From Chitinophagaceae bacterium (GTDB lineage Bacteria > Bacteroidota > Bacteroidia > Chitinophagales > Chitinophagaceae), in contig JADKJI010000019.1 of the NCBI GenBank assembly GCA_016721085.1, positions 1-64,000 of the forward strand: a DNA stretch of 64,000 nt. Reading direction: 5' to 3'. The notes below the pieces were generated by a model that worked only from the letters and a program-made list of their open reading frames with translations, did no database searches and was not told the origin of the DNA. Shown piece by piece: positions 1 to 9,614 of this stretch. The position numbers were made by a program, and so were the translations under genes. Each line of letters begins with the position of its first letter. The first letter of the stretch is position 1.

Positions 1-591
1 GGTTTGTAAGGTGTGGTTTGCTTTTATCACGGACCTGATTTCCTTCTCCAGTCTTAGGATGTCGCTGCTTATTTTTTTAATCATTGACTCCTGAATGATA
101 ATTTCTACATCTGATTTTGTCCATGCCTGTGTGTGTTTCATCTCTTTAATGCGGCACATATATCCGCTTCGGTCTCTGACCAACTTTGCTCGCAGGCTTA
201 ATAAGTTCCTAAGCTTTCTAGTCCCTTCTTCTAAAGGGGCATCAGCGGTTAGGAGGTCCTTTCTTAACCAGGCATATTCGGCTATTCGAGCAGCGTCAAC
301 CTTGTCACTCTTGCCCCGAATTACACCTAGCGACCTTTTGATTTCAAGGGCAGGAATCTTGCAATAGTCAATCCCCTTTGAACGAAGGAAGGATTCAAAT
401 TTCAGTGAATAACTCCCTGTATGTTCCATCACTACCAGTAATTTGCACAACGACGTAGCAGTTATTTTTTTTAACCACACCCTGAATCCGCCGATTGTAT
501 TCTCGGTCTGGAAGAATAGGTCATTGGGTTTGCAATGAAAGTCCAGCGTGGATTTTGATACATCGACTCCAACAATCAGTAAATCTTTCAT
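1..591 (-). CDS. IS110-family transposase, 5' part (runs off the window)
   Basis: The minus strand is open from the ATG at 591 to the window edge (197 codons), so the C-terminal part is missing. The translation begins MKDLLIVGVDVSKSTLDF and carries the DEDD catalytic set of the RuvC-like domain of IS110 transposases: Asp10 in GVDVSK, Glu56 in MEHTGSY, Asp96 and Asp99 in GKSDKVDAARIA. The spacing is close to that of IS621. These enzymes cut and rejoin DNA while guided by an RNA made from the element's own non-coding end. The C-terminal domain with the catalytic serine lies outside the window. The upstream end of the element (592 to about 805) abuts an F2/F1 repeat block. No frame break is seen in the visible part. 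Confidence 0.92.
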   Translation of the reverse strand, partial: MKDLLIVGVDVSKSTLDFHCKPNDLFFQTENTIGGFRVWLKKITATSLCKLLVVMEHTGSYSLKFESFLRSKGIDYCKIPALEIKRSLGVIRGKSDKVDAARIAEYAWLRKDLLTADAPLEEGTRKLRNLLSLRAKLVRDRSGYMCRIKEMKHTQAWTKSDVEIIIQESMIKKISSDILRLEKEIRSVIKANHTLQT

Positions 592-805
592 AATTTAGAT
601 TTAGCGTTTACAAAAAGTTGACAGTCTCCAAGACCTTTAACAGACCTGCGAAGTCTGAAATTCTAAACGGAGCACTGACAACGAACAAAGGAAGAAGTGG
701 GGACTGATACACGAAATGAGCCGTAAGCTCATGTCTTTGTCTAGTTCACCCCGCTTCTTCTTCTAAGTTCTAACTAAATCTGTAAATGTAAATTCTGATC
801 TAAAG
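592..805 (-). ncRNA. Candidate IS110 bridge RNA in the element's upstream end
   Basis: This 214-nt non-coding stretch precedes the transposase start, where members of the IS110 group carry the bridge RNA. Two modules of outer stem, internal loop and hairpin are visible (plus-strand coordinates). Module 1: 691-697 and 699-702 pair with 754-760 and 749-752; inner hairpin 716-721/727-732; loop strands 703-715 and 733-748. Module 2: 622-629 pairs with 669-677 (one bulge); inner hairpin 641-645/653-657; loop strands 630-640 and 658-668. This double layout matches the target- and donor-binding loops of bridge RNAs. Loop strand 630-639 is the exact reverse complement of 801-810, the inferred junction of element and host. 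The structure was drawn by eye; the ends of the RNA are not known. Confidence 0.6.
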
Positions 806-1720
806 GTCTTCGTGGTTCTATGCCTCTAAGTAGAAATAAATACATACATACATACCACATAGGTAGGCATAGAACATAGGAAAACATAGGTAAATACATT
901 ATCCAACTAGTCAGCCCTATGTTCTTATGTGCCTATGTGTTCGGCTGTTCTGCAAATATATTTTACCGGGAAGACGGGAAGGTCGCCCCGAGACTGATTA
1001 TACAACCGGCAAGAGAGCTGGCCTATGTCTGCCTATGTTCTATGTTTCCCTATGTGTGAAAAAAAATACATACCACATAGGTAGACATAGAACATAGGAA
1101 AACATAGTTAAATACATCAACTATCTAGTCAGCCCTATGTTCCTATGTGCCTATGTGTTTGGCTGTTCAGCAAATATATTTTACCGGGAAGTCGGGAAGG
1201 TTACTCCGAGACTGGTTATACAACCGGCAAGAGAGCTAGCCTATGTCTGCCTATGTTCTATGTTTTCCTATGTGTGAAAAAATACATACCACTTAGGTAA
1301 GCATAGAACATAGGAAAACATAGTTAATACACCAACAAGTCACCCCTATGTTTCTATGTGCCTATGTGTTTGGCTGTTCTGCAAATATATTTTACCGGGA
1401 AGTCGGAAAGGTCGCTCCGCGACTGGTTTTACAAACGGCTAGCGAATTAGCCTATGTCTGCCTATGTTCTATGTTTTCCTATGTGTGAAAAAAATACATA
1501 CCACATAGGTAAGCATAGAACATAGGAATACATAGTTGAATACATTAACCGACAAGCCAAGTTCCTATGTGCCTATGTGTTCGGCTGTTCAACAAATACA
1601 TTTCACCGGGAAGAGGGAAATTCGTTCTGCGAATTGTTAAACTGGTGGAAAGAATACTAGCCTATGTCTGCCTATGTTCTATGTTTTTCCTATGTGTGAA
1701 AAAATGCATACCCCTTCAAT
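806..1720 (+). repeat. F2 tail followed by F1 array, four units
   Basis: The last third of an F2 repeat (GTCTTCGTGGTTCTATG, from 806) leads straight into four tandem F1 units. F1 cores (ACCGGGAAG or close) lie at 965, 1183, 1394 and 1605, giving periods of 218, 211 and 211 bp. Each unit holds two inverted arms made of the word CCTATGT around an A-rich loop with TACATACCACATAGG, a third direct arm CCTATGTTCCTATGTGCC, then TTCGGCTGTT and the core. Short ORFs inside (such as 1567-1761) are read-throughs of repeat sequence. From 1720 to 1870 I see only AT-rich sequence. Confidence 0.9.
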
Positions 1721-1873
1721 GGCGCAAGCTTGCATATAAAATTGATCAAAAGTCTGCATAGAACTGGGTTTTCCCAGCGTCCGTTTATAAATTATAATCT
1801 TATCAAATAACAAGCTGATAGTTTGGTAAATCAAGCCAAAATACACCCTCATTAAATTTTAACAACTGACAAT

Positions 1874-1910
1874 ACAAAATGTACGAATTAATTCGTATAA
1901 TGCATTTTGT
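1874..1910. promoter_or_regulatory. Nested palindrome, candidate operator
   Basis: TACGAATTAATTCGTA (1882-1897) is a perfect 16-bp palindrome, flanked by outer arms ACAAAATG (1874-1881) and CATTTTGT (1903-1910). It lies 42 bp before the start of the CocE-like gene. A second perfect palindrome with the same half-site stands before the gene at 10,769. The pairing suggests a shared dimeric repressor, but the regulator is not identified. Confidence 0.45.
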
Positions 1911-1951
1911 AACAGTCAAACATTACCTAAGTTAAAATTGAGATCTCACCA

Positions 1952-3696
1952 ATGCGACCTACCATATTAGTTATTTTCATATTCCTATTTAGCATTACTG
2001 CATCTGCGCAACAAACAACGGCTATTAAACTTGACGAATCATCAAGTATTTACGACATACAGGACAGCGTTTTAATAAAGACAAGAGACGGTGCGACTAT
2101 ATCTGCAATTGTAGTGCGTAAAAGAGGAGATGCTACTCCTAAACCTGTAATACTTCAATTTACCATTTATGTAAGAGATAAAGGCAGGGATATCAGAACA
2201 ACCAAAGAAGCTGCAGACCATGGTTACATAGGAGTTATAGCATATACAAGAGGCAAACGTTTTAGTTCAGATGAGATATATCCATACGAAAATGACGGCA
2301 AGGATGCCTATGACGTAATTGATTGGATCAGCAAGCAAAAATGGAGCAATGGGAGTGTGGGTATGTATGGAGGTAGTTACAATGGATTTACCCAATGGGC
2401 AGCTTGCAAAACCCTGCACCCTGCACTCAAAACAATTGTACCCTATGTAGCAGCAAGACCAGGTCAAGGCTTACCCATGGAAAACAATGTATTTGTAAAT
2501 CCCAATTACGAATGGGCATTTTATGTAGGGAATAACAAATATCTAGATACGGTAGCTGGAAATGACAGACAGCGGTTTAGAAACATGCAGAACAAATGGT
2601 GGGAGACAGGAGTTGCTTACAATAAATTAGACAGCATTGATGGCACCCCCAACAAATGGTTTCAACGGTGGATAAAGCACCCTTCATTTGACAACTATTG
2701 GCAGAATATGACACCCTATAAAAACGATTTTTTCTCAGATAAAAAATACCTGTTTTGGCCTTTGACGGATATTACAACGATGGACAAAGTTCTGGTTTGT
2801 ATTATTTGAGGGAATTGCAAAAATATAGTCCTGAAACGCCAGCCTATCTTGTTATAGGTCCTTATGGACATTTTGGTACCCAGGTAGGTGGTGAACCCGT
2901 TTTGTACGATTATAAAGTGGACTCCGTTGCACTATTCAACATTACTAAAATCACTTATCAGTGGTTTGACTACATACTTAAAAATGGGGAAAAGCCGGAA
3001 ATCCTGAAAGATAAAATCAATTATGAAGTAATGGGGGCCAATGAATGGAGAAGTGCCCCTTCACTTGATAAAATGAGTAATAGCTTTCTGACTTTATATT
3101 TAACTACTACCAAATCGGGAAATTTTTATTCTGCAAATGGGAAAAAACCAACCAAACAAAATTATCTCTTGCAAGAAGTGGATTTTGCTGACAGACAAAA
3201 CAGTAATAACGATTATTATCCAGAACCCATTATTCGCAAAGAAGTGGATACAAGCAATGGCTACTTATTTATCAGCGACCCTATTACAGAACCTACTATA
3301 ATCAATGGTTCTTTTTTAGGTCAAATTAAAGCAAGTATCAATAAAAAAGATATGGACTTCGGGGTTACCTTATATGAGGTATTACCGAATGGCGACTATT
3401 TTCATTTGTCCTATTTTATTGGTAGAGCCAGTTATGCAACAAATATTGAAAAAAGGAAATTACTAACTCCAAATAAAATTGAAACGATTCCTTTTTCAAA
3501 TACTCACTTAATAAGCAAAAAATTACAGATAGGCAGCCGACTATTGGTAGCGATCAACATCAATAAAAATCCATTTTCACAGTTAAACTATGGAACAGGC
3601 AAAGAAGTAAGTACTGAAACAATTAACGATGCAAAAGAACCTTTAATAGTTAAATGGTATAATGACAGTTTTGTAAAAATTCCAATATGGAGATAG
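1952..3696 (+). pseudogene. CocE/NonD-family secreted hydrolase, one frame break
   Basis: Two overlapping frames (1952-2809 and about 2744-3696) make one protein of about 580 residues. It starts with a signal peptide (MRPTILVIFIFLFSITASA) and belongs to the CocE/X-Pro dipeptidyl-peptidase S15 group of alpha/beta hydrolases. The nucleophile motif is GGSYNG, followed by GYYNDG near the acid and GPYGHFG with the histidine; a jelly-roll C-terminal domain fills the rest. Family members hydrolyse acyl esters, beta-lactam-type amides or dipeptides; the substrate here is unknown. The break is in the A6 run at 2741-2746: one more A would join SDKK to IPVLAFDGYYNDG. It may be a sequencing error or a true lesion. 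A palindromic candidate operator lies just upstream and F1 arrays lie on both sides. Confidence 0.8.
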
Positions 3697-3704
3697 ATGT
3701 CTTC

Positions 3705-4756
3705 GTGGTTCTATGCCTCTAAGAAGTAAAGAATACATACCACATAGGTAGACATAGAAAATAGGAAAACATAGTTAAATACATTAGCCAACTAGTCAGC
3801 CCTATGTTCCTATGTGCCTATGTGTTCGGCTGTTCAAAAAATACATTTTATCGGGAAGTCGGGAAGTTTTTTTAGTTGTTGTAATTAAATTTCAAGAAGT
3901 AACTCAAGTCCGGGAAGGTCGCTACACGACTTATTTATCAACCGGCTAGCGAATTAGCCTATGTCTGCCTATGTTCTATGTTTTCCTATGTGTGAAAAAA
4001 AATACATACCACATAGGTAGACATAGAACATAGGAAAACATAGTTAAATAATTACCAACTGCCTGGCCTGTTTGCTTTCCCTCTCCGGGGTCGGGCGGTG
4101 GTGTTGCAATTAAATTTATAACTCTTCAGGAAGCCTTAACCCTTGTTTAAACAACTTTGAAATTTAGTTCTCCTATGTCTGCCTATGTTCTATGTTTTCC
4201 TATGTGTGAAAAATACATACCACATAGGTAGACATAGAACATAGGAAAACATAGTTAAATTCATTATCCAACTAGTCAGCCCTATGTTCCTATGTGCCTA
4301 TGTGTTCGGCTGTTTAAAGCAAATATATTTTACCGGGAAGTCGGGAAGGTTTTTTAGGTTCGCTTTAAACTTTCAAGAAATAATTCAAGTTCGGGAAGGT
4401 CGCTCCGCGACTTGTTTAACAACCGGCTAGTGAATTAGACTATGTCTGCCTATGTTCTATGTTTTCCTATGTGTTAAAAAAAATACATACCACATAGGTA
4501 GACATAGAACATAGGAAAACATAGTTAAATACATTAACTAGCTAGTCAGCCCTATGTTTCTATGTGCCTATGTGTTCGGCTGTTCAACAAATATATTTTA
4601 CCGGGAAGTCGGGAAGGTTTTTTTAGGTATTGCAATTAAATTTCAAGAAGTAACTCAAGTCCGGGAAGGTCGCTACGCGACTTGTTTAACAACCGGCTAG
4701 TGAATTAGACTATGTCTGCCTATGTTCTATGTTTCCCTATGTGTTAAAAAAAAATA
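3705..4756 (+). repeat. F2 tail plus F1 array, three clear cores and one diverged unit
   Basis: The array starts a few bases after the stop codon at 3696 with the F2 tail CTTCGTGGTTCTATGCC and continues as F1. Cores are at 3850, 4332 and 4600. The 482-bp gap between the first two is about twice the period and contains a unit whose core has been replaced by unrelated sequence (about 4050-4165). These units are longer than those at 806-1720, because about 60 bp containing AATTAAATTTCAAGAAGTAA is inserted after the core. Confidence 0.88.
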
Positions 4757-4758
4757 CT

Positions 4759-4842
4759 ACCAAACAAAGAGATTGTAATATGTAATACTGATACCCTTTC
4801 AGAACCTTAAACCTTTAAACTCTTAAACTTTGAACCCTTTAA
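4759..4842 (+). repeat. F4 repeat (CCTTAAACCTTTAAAC words)
   Basis: An 84-bp element beginning ACCAAACAAAGAG and continuing through AATACTG, ACCCTTTCAGAACC and CCTTAAACCTTTAAAC. An inverted copy is present at 16,815-16,896, in each case directly next to an F1 array. It is followed by CTCCTATGTGTCTATGTGGT, a short F1-like tail. No coding potential is seen. Confidence 0.75.
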
Positions 4843-4917
4843 GTCTCCTATGTGTCTATGTGGTATATATTTTCAACACGTGAGTAATCATAAAACGTAG
4901 TCAAATATGAGTTTTTG

Positions 4918-5041
4918 AACCACCAACACACAAAGGTCACCAAGGAGCACAAAGCGACCCCTAAATGCTACAAACCTATTAACCCCTAACACGAGCAGGG
5001 TCGCATAGTGTCTCTTTCTGTCCTTCGGGTCTTAGTGGTTC
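4918..5041 (+). repeat. F2 repeat, complete unit with inverted ends
   Basis: Starts AACCACCAACACACAAAGG and ends GGGTCTTAGTGGTT, with inverted-repeat arms around a centre holding CTAAATGCTACAAACC and CGAGCAGGGTC. It aligns end to end with the F2 unit at 7811-7925. From 5042 to 5263 I see AT-rich sequence without a further repeat. Confidence 0.8.
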
Positions 5042-5263
5042 TAATTCATTAAAATCCGTTCTATGGAGCAAGTTTGCTAATTCATTTAACTGGATTAAGT
5101 GTATAGCCTTTTACTATAAATCATTGTATTAAGGACAGCAAGGACGATAACTTTTAAAAATTTGCTGATAAACTTTACCTTGCAACCACTTTAGTGGCTG
5201 GTAGTTTGTTAAAGTAAACTAATGACTAATGACCTAACAATACCCAACTAGTCAATGTGATTT

Positions 5264-6052
5264 TTGGTGAATTCAAAAAAAAATTTGAAAATCTTCTCTT
5301 TATATAGCAAAAATGAAACAAATAAATCCTTCAATTACCCATCATTTATCAATCGGTTTTTTTTTAAGCTTTTGGATTTTCATTTTCGCTTATTTATCAA
5401 GCCATTTGATGATGGAACAATAAATTCAAGTCAGTGGCTTCTTATAAGTGTTGGATTTAGTCTTATTTCATTTCTTTGTTATGGGTTAATTGCCATAATT
5501 CAAAAAAATGTCTATCAAAAAATATTAGAATGGAGTATCTTTTTGGAAGCTGCAAGTATCTTACTTTTCTATTCACTTTTTTTAGTAATTACATTTTTAT
5601 ATTATAAGTCTCCAGTACTTTATGGTGGCTTTGATTTATTAGAGTTTTTACAAGTAATAATTCTTAAATCTGCTTTGATCTCAGCTCCAATTATCGTATT
5701 AGCAAGGATTTACTCTGTTAAATTAATTCCATTACAGGATGAATATATTGTTATAAGAGGAGAAAACAAGCTTGATATTCTAAAAATTAGAAAAAATGAC
5801 CTGGTTTGTGTATCTAATGCTCAAAATTATGTCGAAATCTTCTATACTGATGAGAATCAAATCAGAACAAAATTGATTAGATGCACACTTAAAAAAATTC
5901 ATTCAGATTTTGATTTTTTGATACAAGTCCATCGTTCCCATTTAATAAATCCAACTCATTTTAAAGCTTGGAAAAATCAAGACACTATATTTCTGACTCA
6001 TATTGAACTTCCAGTATCAAAAACATATAAGGATCAATTATTATCTTTATAA
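5264..6052 (+). CDS. LytTR DNA-binding domain protein with three membrane segments
   Basis: The protein is 262 residues if translation starts at the TTG at 5264; GTG at 5267 is equally possible, since no ATG lies near. Three hydrophobic segments (about 57-80, 90-113 and 125-149) are followed by a LytTR domain at about 165-262, with the hallmarks NAQNYVEIFY, RCTLKKI, VHRSHLINP and LPVSKTYK. LytTR proteins bind DNA as transcription regulators; the membrane-bound form without a receiver domain is common in Bacteroidota and may sense a membrane signal. No partner kinase is adjacent. The gene ends 107 bp before the broken amidohydrolase gene and could control it. The target site is not visible. 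The frame is intact, unlike most neighbours. Confidence 0.85.
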   Translation: MVNSKKNLKIFSLYSKNETNKSFNYPSFINRFFFKLLDFHFRLFIKPFDDGTINSSQWLLISVGFSLISFLCYGLIAIIQKNVYQKILEWSIFLEAASILLFYSLFLVITFLYYKSPVLYGGFDLLEFLQVIILKSALISAPIIVLARIYSVKLIPLQDEYIVIRGENKLDILKIRKNDLVCVSNAQNYVEIFYTDENQIRTKLIRCTLKKIHSDFDFLIQVHRSHLINPTHFKAWKNQDTIFLTHIELPVSKTYKDQLLSL

Positions 6053-6158
6053 TTTCCGTACCTAAAACTGCATATTTCATACCTAAACTCTCATTACATG
6101 CTGAATCAGGGTGTATTTGAGTCTAATTTTGCCTCTCAAATCAAAATCAAGGATTTAT

Positions 6159-7673
6159 ATGAAAAACTGGTTTTAGGAAACTGCTTTATGTCATTATCAT
6201 ATTGATTGGCGTCTTTACTTGCATTTTTTTATGGGCTGATAATGAATTAAATATGGTTTTAGGTAAATCGACAAAAGTTGTTGACATTTCTTCGATTGTC
6301 AAACCTGCTATTACTATTCAAATCAAAAACGTAAACGTTCTTTCAGAAGATTGCAACTATTTCATTAAGAATCAAAGCGTAATTATTGAAAATGGTGTGA
6401 TCATTAATTTAGGTGAAAACCTGCAACTGGACAGCACAGCTACCATAATTGATGGAACAAACAAATATTTAATTCCAGGACTTATTGACTCACATGTTCA
6501 TCTAAAGAAAGTAAAAACGATCTATTTTATATTTAGTTAATGGGTGTAACTTCTATTAGAGAAATGGCAGGAAGACCAATTACTTTAGAATGGCGAAAAG
6601 CAATACAAAATAGTGGAATTGGACCACGAATGTTTATAGCATCTCCACCAATATTTAGTGAAAGTGGAATGATGGGATATTACTATCAATGGACCAGACA
6701 ATCAATCAATTTTTCAAGTAAAAGCGAAGCTGATAATGGAGTAAAAAGAATAAGAGCAAGGTTATGATGCCGTTAAAATGTATGGTTTTGTTAATCCCGA
6801 AATGTTTAAAACTACGATAGAAGAGTGCGGAAAAGTATAACATACACCGTTATTGGTCATATTCCTTTGGTTAACCTAGATATTTTGGACCATCAGGTCA
6901 AAAAGAAGTGACTCATGTTGAAGAATTAACAGTTAAAACTATCGATGATTTTTGGAAATCTATATCAAAAATTCAGAGAATTTTTATATTACCCTAAAAA
7001 CCCGTTCAGTCCAAATTGCAAAAAGACTAAAAGAAAATAGTATTAGTGTTACTACTACAATTTGGTTATGTGAGAGTTTTTTGAATCAAAGATTCGACCT
7101 AAAATTGAAACTTAAAGAAATAGAATTGAAATATGCCAATCCTAAAATTATTGAAGGGACACCAATTTACAAGTTAGGTTGGCTACCAACTAAAAACAGC
7201 TATGGTATGATGGAGAAGATAATCCAGACGCAAAAAATTATCATTAATTTTTCTGGAAAACTTATGCAGAGGCAATTCATATTATGACAAAAGCATTGGT
7301 CGACAATAAAGTTACAATTATGGCTGGAACAGATGCTAATGTAGCAACTGTTGTTCCTGGATTTTCAATTCATGATGAGTTGCAATCATTATCAAAATCT
7401 GGAATGACAAACTCACAAACACTATATTCAGCAACTGTTGAACCAAGTAATTGGATGAAAAGGAATACTGGAAAAGTAAAAGTTGGATATAACTCAGATT
7501 TAGTGCTACTTTCAGAAAATCCATTAGAGAATATTAAAAATACAAAAACAATAGAGTATGTGTTTTTTAATAAATATATGATTGACAAAACCCAAATAGC
7601 AACAATATTGAAGTCTATAGCAGATGCAAATAATGAAAATAGAAGTATAAAAATTGATGAATACCAACATTAA
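6159..7673 (+). pseudogene. Amidohydrolase (imidazolonepropionase-like), several frame breaks
   Basis: Pieces at 6159-6174, 6202-6540, 6540-6767 and 7284-7673 belong to one metal-dependent amidohydrolase; the part from about 6768 to 7283 is also in shifting frames. The N-terminus reads MKNWF then RKLLYVIIILIGVF, a membrane anchor or signal peptide, if one T is removed from the T4 run at 6171-6174. Family features are LIPGLIDSHVH (metal-binding HxH), GVTSIREM, MAGTDAN (metal-binding Asp) and the C-terminal GKVKVGYNSDLVLL that folds back into the small beta domain. Such enzymes cleave cyclic or linear amides; the substrate cannot be told. There are at least four frame changes, so this is either a decaying gene or a poorly called stretch. 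Confidence 0.75.
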
Positions 7674-7810
7674 TAGGCTAAAAGAAGCATTTTTGAAAAA
7701 TCCCTCAATGGCGAAAGGATGCTTTTTCATTGGACTGGCAATATGTAGGTCGTCTAGATCATTGTCTTTATTTTACGGTGAGCAATACTGACAACTCACA
7801 CTCAAACAGG

Positions 7811-7925
7811 AAACCACCAAGATACAAAGGACACCAAAGAACACGAAGGGATTCCTAAATGCTTAAAACCTAGTAATCTCTAACAGGAGCAGGGTCTCTT
7901 CGTGCCCTTCGTGTCTTCGTGGTTC
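7811..7925 (+). repeat. F2 repeat, complete unit
   Basis: The unit runs from AACCACCAAGATACAAAGG to CGTGTCTTCGTGGTTC. Left-arm words (ACAAAGGACACC, AACACGAAGGG) are the reverse complements of right-arm words (CCCTTCGTGTCTTCGTGG), so transcripts could form a long hairpin with a loop of about 60 nt. The F1 array starts about 20 bp after its end, as after the F2 tails at 806 and 3705. Confidence 0.85.
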
Positions 7926-7944
7926 TATGTCTCTAAGAATAAAA

Positions 7945-9150
7945 AATACATACCACATAGGTAGGCATAGAACATAAGAAAACATAGTTAAATACATTAT
8001 CCAACTAGTCAGCCCTATGTTCCTATGTGCCTATGTGTTCGGCTGTTTCCCTGTTCAACAAATACATTTTACCGGTAAGACGGGAAGGATTTCTAAGTAT
8101 TGCCTACTTACTTTCAATAAATAACTCAAGTACGTGAAGGTCGCTCCGTGATTGGATATAAAGCTTGCATTTGTAACAGACTATGTCTGCCTATGTTCTA
8201 TGTTTTCCTATGTGTGAAAAAAAATACATGCCACATAGGTAGACATAGAACATAGGAAAACATAGTTAAATAAATTATCCAACTAGTCGGCCCTATGTTC
8301 CTATGTGCCTATGTGTTCGGCTGTTTCCCTGTTCAACAAATACATTTTACCGGTAAGACGGGAAGGATTTCTAAGTATTGCTTATTACTTTCAATAAATA
8401 ACTCAAGTACGTGAAGGTCGCTCCGCGATTGGATATAAAGCTTGCATTTGTAACAGCCTATGTATGCCTATGTTCTATGTTTCCCCTAGTGATTGTAAAA
8501 AATTACATGCCACATAGGTAGACATAGAACATAGAAAAACTATAGTTAAATACATTATCAACTAGTCGGCCCTATGTTCCTATGTGCCTATGTGTTCGGC
8601 TGTTTCCCTGTTCAACAAATACATTTTACCGATAAGACGGGAAGGATTTCTAAGTATTGCTTATAACTTTCAATAAATAAATCAAGTACGTGAAGGTTGC
8701 TCCGCGATTGGATATAAAGCTTGCATTTGTAACAGACTATGTCTGCCTATGTTTTATGTTTCCCTATGTATGAAAAAAATACATGCCACATAGGTAGACA
8801 TAGAACATAGGAAAACTATAGTTAAATACAATATCCAACTAGTCGGCCTATGTTCCTATGTGCCTATGTGTTTGGCTATTCAGCAACTACATTTTACCGG
8901 GAAGTCGGGCAGGTTATTTTAGGTGTTGCAATTAAATTTCAAGAAGTAACTCAAGTCCGGGAAGGTCGCTACGCGACTTGTTTAACAACCGGCTAGCGAA
9001 TTAGTCTATGTCTGCCTATGTTCTATGTTTTCCTATGTGTGAAAAATACATTACCACATAAATAGACATAGAACATAGGAAACTATGGTTTAATACATCA
9101 ACAAGCTAGTCAGCCCTATGTTCCTATGTGCCTATGTGTTTGGCTGTTTA
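7945..9150 (+). repeat. F1 array, four long-type units
   Basis: F1 cores are at 8071, 8349, 8628 and 8896 (periods 278, 279 and 268 bp). The first three units share variants not seen elsewhere: TTCGGCTGTTTCCCTG before the core, ACCGGTAAG or ACCGATAAG as core, and GGATATAAAGCTTGCATTTG after it. This shows that units multiplied locally. The fourth unit is of the type found at 4332-4600. Confidence 0.9.
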
Positions 9151-9170
9151 GTAACATGAAAGAGTAGAAA

Positions 9171-9614
9171 TTTCACAGGAGTGGGTTCTCTTAATGTCTA
9201 TTTTGTCCTTCGTATCTTAGTAGTTCAGGTTCAGAAAAAACCCGTTCCATAGTCGCCTGTTTAAAACCGATTTAACTTATTATTTACAAAAAACGTTCTG
9301 TTGCGTTACACCTAATGATGCTTTGCTATTTATTTAACATCCATAAATATTAGATAGAATAAAAACCTTGTATTTTCATCGCGTAATCGTTAGATTCTAA
9401 ATGGCTTACCTTTGGATAGTCTTATTTAAAAGATATGTCTATTGGGTTGCATGTTCTTATAGAATTAGATACTTTTGACAATTGACAAGTTGTCGAAAAA
9501 TATCATGTGATTAGAATTTCCATTTCTATTACAATTACTTAGCTGATATTATTTAAGCAATTAGTAAGCATCTTTCTAATACAATCGATTTTTTCATTAA
9601 AAACAAGCAGGACT
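9171..9614. other. F2 remnant, then AT-rich gap without a gene
   Basis: A right-half F2 remnant (CAGGAGTGGGTTCTC, GTCCTTCGTATCTTAGTAG) fills 9171-9225. The remainder up to 9614 is AT-rich, with no ORF, RNA gene or clear repeat that I can support. It should hold the promoter of the gene at 9615, but I cannot fix it. Confidence 0.5.

Noticed and set aside
95..367. Plus-strand ORF of 90 codons
   Set aside because: It is antisense to the IS110 transposase, which has all catalytic motifs.
806..1720. CRISPR array
   Set aside because: The repeats are over 180 bp long and adjoin one another; there are no unique spacers of even length and no cas genes.
1567..1761. Small ORF MCLCVRLFNKYISPGRGK
   Set aside because: It is translated F1 repeat; frames of the same kind appear in other units and are not conserved in length.
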